This document shows positions 8,008 to 12,144 of a stretch of DNA of 12,144 bases, one piece after another. Source of the DNA: Candidatus Acidiferrales bacterium (lineage in GTDB: Bacteria > Acidobacteriota > Terriglobia > Acidiferrales > UBA7541); contig CATPAM010000550.1 of the NCBI GenBank assembly GCA_955651735.1, forward strand, positions 1 through 12,144. Reading direction: 5' to 3'. Made by a program: the position numbers and the translations under genes. Each line of letters begins with the position of its first letter. The stretch's first letter is position 1. The notes under the pieces were generated by a model that had not been told where the DNA came from, did no database searches, and was given only the letters and a program-made list of their open reading frames with translations.

Positions 8008-8607
8008 TTGCCCACGCCGTCACACCGCGAGCACTCCACGCTGCCTTCCCTGTCCGCCGAAGCCGCCCTCAGCTTCCTCAAAGACACAAAGGGAACGCTG
8101 ACCTGGTCCACCCGCGACCTCGCTGACATGCTAAAAATCAATCGCCGCGAAGCCGAACAAGCCCTCCTCTTCCTGCAAGCGCAAGGTTATGTCCAGCCTG
8201 CGCACCAGAAAGGATCGCGAGGCGCCGACCAATGGGTCACCAGTCCTGCGGGCGAAACCGTCTCCCGCGCCAAGCCTCCCCGGTTCACTCGCGAAGGTGT
8301 GGAGGAGGCGCTAACCGGCCTCAAAGGTCGCATCAAGCAGAACAACAAAGATCCGCAAGCCCCTTTCCGCATCACCGACTCTGTCGCCTTCGGCGACTTT
8401 CTTCTCCCCGACCGCGCCAGAGTCCAATCCGCCGACGTAGGCATCCGTCTCGCGCGACGTGGCGCCTCGTCAAGCGAGCCGCGTTCCGCCTCCGACGCCC
8501 AAGCCGAGCGCAAATTCCTCCGCGACCTCCGCGCCAAGTCCGCCCTGCTGACCCTCCGCCCGTACGCCGACTGGATGCGCCACCGTTCCCATCGCGATCT
8601 CCTGTAG
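8008..8607 (+). CDS. Winged-helix-like protein with conserved C-terminal domain, function unknown
   Basis: A 199-residue protein read from TTG 8008, 2 bp after the GH1-like stop, which suggests co-transcription. The first internal ATG (8128) would cut the helix-turn-helix, so an upstream start is preferred. Residues 16-66 (AEAALSFLKDTKGTLTWSTRDLADMLKINRREAEQALLFLQAQGYV) resemble a winged-helix DNA-binding unit. Residues 121-150 (RITDSVAFGDFLLPDRARVQSADVGIRLARR) weakly recall the core of a nucleotidyltransferase fold, but the usual GS and paired Asp residues are not present, so activity is doubtful. The end (LTLRPYADWMRHRSHRDLL) looks conserved in style. It has no signal peptide or membrane helix. 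It could be a regulator or an antitoxin-like DNA-binding protein; I cannot name the family with certainty. Confidence 0.65.
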   Translation: MPTPSHREHSTLPSLSAEAALSFLKDTKGTLTWSTRDLADMLKINRREAEQALLFLQAQGYVQPAHQKGSRGADQWVTSPAGETVSRAKPPRFTREGVEEALTGLKGRIKQNNKDPQAPFRITDSVAFGDFLLPDRARVQSADVGIRLARRGASSSEPRSASDAQAERKFLRDLRAKSALLTLRPYADWMRHRSHRDLL

Positions 8608-8624
8608 CTCCGCGCAGCCGTGGC

Positions 8625-8640
8625 GCCGGCTTGTGCTGGC
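8625..8640. terminator. Weak hairpin between convergent genes
   Basis: Arms GCCGGC (8625-8630) and GCTGGC (8635-8640) pair with one G-U over a TTGT loop, 18 bp after the stop at 8607 and upstream of the convergent gene end at 8728. No T-run follows, so termination is uncertain. Confidence 0.3.
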
Positions 8641-8727
8641 CCTCGAAACGCGCCTCGTCGCCCCTCTCAATTCATCGAATGTCTTCTGCACCGAGTCTTG
8701 AAGGTCGCCGAGCTGCCGCTCGACACC

Positions 8728-9036
8728 TCAACGTCCGACCGGCATACCGAGTATGGCCCGAATCCGCTGGCGATCGCTCATCTCTCGTGGAGAACCGCCT
8801 GTCCGATCCACCCACTTCGTAAAATCCATCAGCTTGACCTCGTGCTCCACGCGAACGTCCGCGACCGACACCTTCACGGCATTAAGTCCCTGCGCGATGC
8901 CCGCTACCCAATCGTTTCCTCGAATCGCGGCTAGACCTTGCGCCACTGCCTCATACAGCGTAGCCGCCGTCACCTCCACCGTATGTGATACCCCGTCCAT
9001 ATCCTGAACCGTGACGCGGCAAGAGCGCATGGGCAT
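8728..9036 (-). CDS. Small conserved-type hypothetical protein, 102 residues
   Basis: The frame from ATG 9036 (or ATG 9030, two codons later) encodes a soluble, charged protein with no signal peptide. It opens with a beta-rich segment (CRVTVQDMDGVSHTVEVTAATLYEAVAQGLAAIRG), followed by a second strand pair (VKVSVADVRVEHEVKLMDFTKWV) and a basic tail containing GGSPREMSDRQRIRAIL. Proteins of this general look are common as unnamed small genes in acidobacterial genomes; that is a recollection of style, not a database match. A TATGAT box (9048-9053) lies 11 bases before the first ATG, so the message may have almost no leader. It is divergent from the VWFA-like gene and convergent with the gene ending at 8607. 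Function unknown. Confidence 0.7.
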   Translation of the reverse strand: MPMRSCRVTVQDMDGVSHTVEVTAATLYEAVAQGLAAIRGNDWVAGIAQGLNAVKVSVADVRVEHEVKLMDFTKWVDRTGGSPREMSDRQRIRAILGMPVGR

Positions 9037-9047
9037 GGAAGCAAAAT

Positions 9048-9053
9048 ATCATA
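9048..9053 (-). promoter_or_regulatory. Candidate -10 box close to the start of the 102-residue gene
   Basis: TATGAT on the minus strand lies 11 bp before ATG 9036. RNA starting about seven bases downstream would have a leader of about 5 nt. No clear -35 box was found at 16-18 bp. Confidence 0.4.
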
Positions 9054-9128
9054 TTCGCTTTTTATTCGCCATAGGATGAAGGAAGACTTCTCGTCCGTCT
9101 TCGCCTCCACTCCCCCGCTTGCAGCGAG

Positions 9129-9134
9129 TATACT
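9129..9134 (+). promoter_or_regulatory. Candidate -10 box of the VWFA-like gene
   Basis: TATACT lies 37 bp before ATG 9172 and downstream of the alternative ATG at 9076. With the ribosome site GGAGG at 9156-9160 it argues that translation starts at 9172. The -35 region is weak. Confidence 0.45.
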
Positions 9135-9171
9135 GACGCGGACGCCACTGACACCGGAGGACAGAGCGCTC

Positions 9172-10908
9172 ATGCGTCGCAGAGTTCGACTTTCGGCGAT
9201 GCTCGCAGCAACCAGTCTCGCGCTCCTATCTCTTTTCAACATCGCCCGCGCACAACAAGCGACCCCTGCCGCATCCCCACAATCCTCCAAACCCGAACCC
9301 ACGCAAACTCCAGGGCGCGCTCCGCTGCTGCGCGCGACCACACGCCTCGTACAGATCAGCGTTATCGTCAACGACCAACACGGCGACCCCGTCGCCGGCC
9401 TCACTAAAGATGATTTCGAACTCCTGGTGGACCGAAAGCCTCATCAAATCGGCCTTTTCTCCGAAGAGACCAATCTCCCGCCTGCCACCTCTGCCCCGCC
9501 GTTACCTCCGAATACCTACAGCAATCGCCTCCAGCAGCGCACCATCCCCGCGAACCTTACCGTGATCCTGCTGGATGAACTGAACACCGATTTCGCCGAC
9601 AAGACTTTCGCGCGCACGCAAGTTTCCGGTTTTCTTAAGCACATCCAGCCGCAGGACCACGTCGCGCTCTATCGCCTGGCCGGCACCTTGCGCGTCCTCC
9701 AGGATTTCAACAGCGATCCCGCATCCCTCCGCGCTGCTCTCGACAATCTCCGCGGCGATCCCAGCCGCCAGCTCGCCAACTCCCAACCCGACGATCCCAG
9801 CCTCACCAATCCCAATCGCTCCACTCCGGCGGGCACCACCTCTGACCGCGAAGCCTTCCGTGCCGCCTTCGCCCAGCGCGAAGCGAACGATTCCGGCACT
9901 GATCGCGTTCACGCCACCATCGCCGCGCTCCTGGCCATCGCCCATCACGTCGGCGGCCTGCCCGGACGCAAAAACCTCGTCTGGGTTTCCAGCACGTTTC
10001 CTTTCAGCCTCGGCTACGATCGTTTCAATCTCAATTGGGAAAACGATACGGGCGTCTCTTTTGGCCGCGACATCGAAACCGCCGCCCGTGCCTTAACCAA
10101 CGCCAATGTAGCGGTGTATCCCGTCGACGCACGCGGCCTCATCGGCGATGCGATGAAGGCCACTCGCGAAATCGAATTCCCCACCAGTGCCACACAGGCG
10201 GAGCTATTCGGCCCTCCCGCCGGCGAATTTGACACTATGAAAATCTTGGCGGCGCGCACCGGCGGCCGCGCCTTCTACAACACCAACAACATCTCCGGTG
10301 CCATCCGCCGCGCCCTCGACGATTCGCGCGTCGCCTACACTATCGGCTACTACCCTGCCGACGTGAAGTGGGACGGCAGCTTCCACGCCATCAAGGTTAA
10401 AGTGAACGTCCCCGGCGCGCGCGTCCGTTCGCGCACCGGCTACTTCGCGCTTCCCGACCCGCCCGGCACATCGCAAACCGTGCGCGCCGATATTTCTCAA
10501 ACGGCTTCCAGCCAACTCGAAGCTACCGCCATCGGCATGCTCGTCGACGTGCAAGCCTCCACCGCTCCCGAGCAAGTTCTCACCGCCAACCTTCACCTGG
10601 ATCTTCGCGACATCCAAATGGCGCAAGAAAGCGGCCGCTGGACCGGTCGCCTGCAATCCGTCTTCTTTCTCCTCAACGATCGCGGCGAAATCGTCGGCAA
10701 GAGCGACCGCACTTTCCACCTGCTGTTCGAGCCCGCCGTCTACGAGCGCACTCTGAAAAACGGTCTCAGCGACTCGCGCCGCCTTCGCGTTGCGCCGCAA
10801 GCCACGCAACTCTGCATCGTCGTCCGCGATGCCGCCACCGGCAAGCTCGGCTCCCTCCTCGTCCCGCTAACGAAATACTTTCACGACGCCGCAAAACCAA
10901 CCAATTGA
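9172..10908 (+). CDS. Secreted VWFA-related protein, acidobacterial type
   Basis: Read from ATG 9172 the protein has 578 residues and starts with a typical signal peptide (MRRRVRLSAMLAATSLALLS, cleavage expected after ARA at 25-27), followed by a Pro/Gln/Ser-rich linker. The longer frame from ATG 9076 would bury this signal behind 32 residues, and GGAGG at 9156-9160 supports the later start. Residues about 56-96 hold a beta-rich segment (RLVQISVIVNDQHGDPVAGL, then KDDFELLVD). The VWFA-like domain runs from about 128 (NLTVILLDELNT) through KNLVWVSSTF (267-276) and VYPVDARG (316-323) to VAYTIGYYP. The metal site is altered: DELNT replaces the usual DxSxS. This arrangement is characteristic of the expanded acidobacterial VWFA family, whose role is not established; protein binding at the envelope is plausible. 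The gene appears to be transcribed alone. Confidence 0.9.
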   Translation: MRRRVRLSAMLAATSLALLSLFNIARAQQATPAASPQSSKPEPTQTPGRAPLLRATTRLVQISVIVNDQHGDPVAGLTKDDFELLVDRKPHQIGLFSEETNLPPATSAPPLPPNTYSNRLQQRTIPANLTVILLDELNTDFADKTFARTQVSGFLKHIQPQDHVALYRLAGTLRVLQDFNSDPASLRAALDNLRGDPSRQLANSQPDDPSLTNPNRSTPAGTTSDREAFRAAFAQREANDSGTDRVHATIAALLAIAHHVGGLPGRKNLVWVSSTFPFSLGYDRFNLNWENDTGVSFGRDIETAARALTNANVAVYPVDARGLIGDAMKATREIEFPTSATQAELFGPPAGEFDTMKILAARTGGRAFYNTNNISGAIRRALDDSRVAYTIGYYPADVKWDGSFHAIKVKVNVPGARVRSRTGYFALPDPPGTSQTVRADISQTASSQLEATAIGMLVDVQASTAPEQVLTANLHLDLRDIQMAQESGRWTGRLQSVFFLLNDRGEIVGKSDRTFHLLFEPAVYERTLKNGLSDSRRLRVAPQATQLCIVVRDAATGKLGSLLVPLTKYFHDAAKPTN

Positions 10909-11124
10909 CCAAAGCGGGTAAGTGGGCAGACTTTGCGGCTCGGTGCACGCTTTGCCCAGCTCGGTTTTCGCCCGCCGGCCGCGCGGCGGAGGGATCGTGG
11001 CCTCGCCACGCACTTATCCAATCAGGCGGACGAAGGCCCTCCAAAAACTGTGTTGAGACGGTTATGTATGGACGGCGGTTGACCCGGGACGCAGCACACA
11101 ACTGCTGCTGTTTCTGATGCGAGC
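10909..11124. other. Intergenic stretch with small hairpins
   Basis: This 216-bp gap lies between the converging ends of the VWFA-like gene and the sigma-like gene. It holds CGTGGC/GCCACG (10996-11001 and 11005-11010, 3-nt loop) and GCAGCA/TGCTGC (11091-11096 and 11103-11108, 6-nt loop). Neither has a T-run in the expected place. No gene was recognised. Confidence 0.4.
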
Positions 11125-11415
11125 CTAATCGATGTTCGCCTTGTCGTGAATCCCTTCGTTACGCAAGCGATCGCATTCCGTGTTGACACACCTCGCCAGC
11201 CATTGGTCCGGGTTTTCTTGAAGCTCGTAGGAACGCGCGTGGTCCGCCATACGTTGCATAAGCACGAGCTCCGCCTTGTCCGCGACCGGCCCCACTCCAA
11301 AGTAGCGTGTGACACCCGCGCGGATGACCTTGGCGTTGTTATCGCGCAACGACGTCATCGCCAGGCCGTCGCCCGCGTTCACGGAGAGTCGCAGGATGGC
11401 TTCACGATTTGTCAT
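11125..11415 (-). CDS. Small protein resembling sigma-70 region 2
   Basis: ATG 11415 overlaps the TGA of the upstream gene as ATGA (11412-11415), so this start is preferred over the in-frame ATG at 11439, giving 96 residues. The helical sequence DNNAKVIRAGVTRYFG, then DKAELVLMQRMADHARSY and PDQWLARCVNTECDRLRNE follows the pattern of sigma-factor region 2 (acidic helix, ri..ayd..., WL..ia.n..rr..r). There is no region 4, so it is too short for a complete ECF sigma factor of about 160-200 residues. No ribosome site is visible, which fits coupling to the upstream gene. It might bind RNA polymerase or act as a reduced sigma-like regulator; this is inference from pattern only. GC and codon use match the neighbours. 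Confidence 0.7.
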   Translation of the reverse strand: MTNREAILRLSVNAGDGLAMTSLRDNNAKVIRAGVTRYFGVGPVADKAELVLMQRMADHARSYELQENPDQWLARCVNTECDRLRNEGIHDKANID

Positions 11416-11672
11416 TCGGCTGGGTGCAATGCAAACCACTCCTGCAAGCTAGGGACGTTGCGGAACGTCTTCGAGTCGATCTTCCCCACAACGGTCATCC
11501 AATAAACAGTCAAGCTATTCGATATGCCGTCGATGCACATACGCTGGTGCGTCTTCGTAGCCGCATCGGATTTCTCTTTCCTGAGCCACAGGACCGTGCC
11601 TTCTTCGCTTTCCTCCACCTGAACAAAGCCACCTTCTCGCGCGGCGGCTTGCAATGCTTGAAGTTTTTCCAT
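11412..11672 (-). CDS. Small hypothetical protein, first gene of a coupled pair
   Basis: An 86-residue soluble protein (starts MEKLQALQAAAREGGFVQVE, ends SLQEWFALHPAE). Its middle is basic then beta-rich (VLWLRKEKSDAATKTH, then CIDGISNSLTVYWMTVVGKI). It has no signal peptide or membrane helix and I do not recognise a known domain. It begins at ATG 11672, with GGAAG (11677-11681) four bases ahead, and its stop overlaps the next start in ATGA form, so the two proteins are probably made together in similar amounts. The composition is ordinary for the region and there is no sign of decay. A role as partner or regulator of the sigma-like protein is a reasonable guess from the coupling only. Confidence 0.7.
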   Translation of the reverse strand: MEKLQALQAAAREGGFVQVEESEEGTVLWLRKEKSDAATKTHQRMCIDGISNSLTVYWMTVVGKIDSKTFRNVPSLQEWFALHPAE

Positions 11673-11681
11673 AGTGCTTCC

Positions 11682-11687
11682 AGTATA
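11682..11687 (-). promoter_or_regulatory. Candidate -10 box just before the coupled small-gene pair
   Basis: TATACT on the minus strand ends 9 bp before ATG 11672. If used, RNA would start only about 2 nt before the ATG, so the GGAAG site would be lost and the message would be leaderless. No clear -35 box is seen. Confidence 0.45.
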
Positions 11688-11789
11688 GGCTCATTCCACG
11701 CCAACAGCCGTCCGCCAAGCATCTTTGTTCTTAGAAACATTTAATCAAACGTGGTGAAAACACCAACGACACCCCTGAACGCGTTCCCA

Positions 11790-11865
11790 TGTAGCGGCAG
11801 GGCTTCAGCCCGGCTAGCGAGCAACGCGAGCGCTCCAGGCTTTGTAGCGGCGAGTTCACCTCGCC
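11790..11865. repeat. Two tandem hairpin elements sharing TGTAGCGGC
   Basis: Both units begin with TGTAGCGGC (11790-11798 and 11843-11851). Unit 1 folds with GGGC (11800-11803) and GCCC (11808-11811) around TTCA, extended outward past one mismatch. Unit 2 folds with GGCGAG (11849-11854) and CTCGCC (11860-11865) around TTCAC. The lead and loop are kept while the stems differ, so these look like two members of one dispersed repeat family rather than a simple duplication. Confidence 0.6.
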
Positions 11866-11948
11866 ATCCGCCTCAAGCGACATAGGCGCGTCATAAGAAT
11901 TGTTCTATCCCCCGAACAAATTCCTTATCCTTTTCACGCGTAAGCAAT

Positions 11949-12010
11949 GCCGCCACCTTGCGCCGCGCGATGCGCGTGGACCCAATGGTCGCGCTGCGCA
12001 GAATGATAAG
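11949..12010 (+). pseudogene. Relic of an ADOP permease C-terminus
   Basis: In the frame of base 11970 the DNA reads LRRAMRVDPMVALR (11958-11999), close to the ending of acidobacterial orphan permeases; the intact permease in this window ends with ASRVDPMKALRYE. After CGC the bases AGAATGATAA look like TACGAATGATAA with two bases lost, which would remove the usual RYE-stop. No permease-like sequence is visible before about 11949. It is probably the last 60 bp of a lost permease gene, left next to the HicB-like gene. Confidence 0.5.
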
Positions 12011-12042
12011 CGTGGAAATTCGGAGCCGTTCTGCTTAAACGC

Positions 12043-12144
12043 TCAGGCGAAAGCGAGGCGGCCGCGCGGCGAGACGACGGGACGGCCGAGTTCCTTGGCA
12101 GTTTCGATCCATTCCTGAGTGATGATCTCGACGCTGGCAAGAGC
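12043..12144 (-). CDS. HicB-like antitoxin, C-terminal end, cut by window edge
   Basis: The minus-strand frame is open from 12144 to a TGA at 12043-12045 and gives 33 residues: ALASVEIITQEWIETAKELG, then RPVVSPRGRLAFA. This matches the ending of HicB-family proteins, where the helix EAL.N...AI..WIE.AKELG follows the partly degraded RNase-H-like fold and leads to a PxPxPxG tail. HicB proteins neutralise the HicA mRNA-cleaving toxin and usually repress their own operon. The N-terminal part and any hicA gene lie outside the window, so it could also be one of the many solitary HicB-like proteins. No hicA is present downstream inside the window. Confidence 0.65.
   Translation of the reverse strand, partial: ALASVEIITQEWIETAKELGRPVVSPRGRLAFA

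Larger units (their letters stand above)
11688..12042. other. Gene-poor stretch with repeats and a gene relic
   Basis: About 355 bp lack an intact gene. It contains two tandem hairpin elements (11790-11865) and a short coding relic (11949-12010). Elsewhere, from 11688 to 11789 and 11866 to 11948, the sequence is AT-richer than the neighbours and I see nothing I can name. Confidence 0.5.

Noticed and set aside
9076..9171. Upstream in-frame ATG extending the VWFA-like protein by 32 residues
   Set aside because: It would hide a clear signal peptide, and the -10-like box and GGAGG site both lie downstream of it.
1..12144. CRISPR array, tRNA, rRNA, riboswitch, phage or complete insertion sequence
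   Set aside because: No regularly spaced direct repeats, tRNA-like cloverleaf, conserved rRNA segment or transposase-like protein was seen when reading both strands.

Overview
The window looks like chromosomal DNA of an Acidobacteriota bacterium, probably a soil Terriglobia-type lineage. This is inferred from three things: a duplicated 'orphan' MacB/FtsX-type permease (ADOP family), a secreted VWFA-related protein of the acidobacterial type, and several small proteins of acidobacterial style, all in GC-rich DNA with scattered short hairpin repeats. No rRNA, tRNA, CRISPR array, intact insertion sequence or phage gene was seen.

Layout. At the left edge a membrane-anchored alpha/beta hydrolase (minus strand) runs off the window. 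Divergent from it is a tandem-GNAT acetyltransferase (694-1626). Next is a probable sugar uptake and phosphorylation unit on the plus strand: a promoter, a 39-residue one-helix protein (1758-1877), a DMT/GRP-like sugar transporter (1884-3188) and a PfkB-family kinase (3266-4234). Two copies of one hairpin repeat flank the kinase, and the second copy encodes the kinase C-terminus and lies between two convergent genes. The large ADOP permease (4250-6823, minus) follows.

The second half starts with a Tat-exported GH1 glycosidase gene (6998-8005). It has a good promoter and ribosome site, but its middle is deleted and scrambled and one catalytic glutamate motif is gone. A helix-turn-helix protein with a TTG start follows 2 bp later. 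After it come a 102-residue hypothetical protein (minus), the secreted VWFA-like protein (9172-10908, plus), and a translationally coupled pair of small minus-strand genes (11125-11672), the second of which resembles sigma-70 region 2. The right end is accessory in character: tandem hairpin repeats, a short relic of an ADOP permease C-terminus, and the C-terminal end of a HicB-like antitoxin that runs off the window.

The most unusual items are the scrambled GH1 gene, the ATGA-coupled small-protein/sigma-like pair, the small membrane protein placed in frame ahead of the transporter, and the hairpin repeat that has become coding sequence. No complete, clearly new multi-gene system can be proven from the sequence alone; the coupled pair at 11125-11672 is the best candidate for an undescribed two-gene module.
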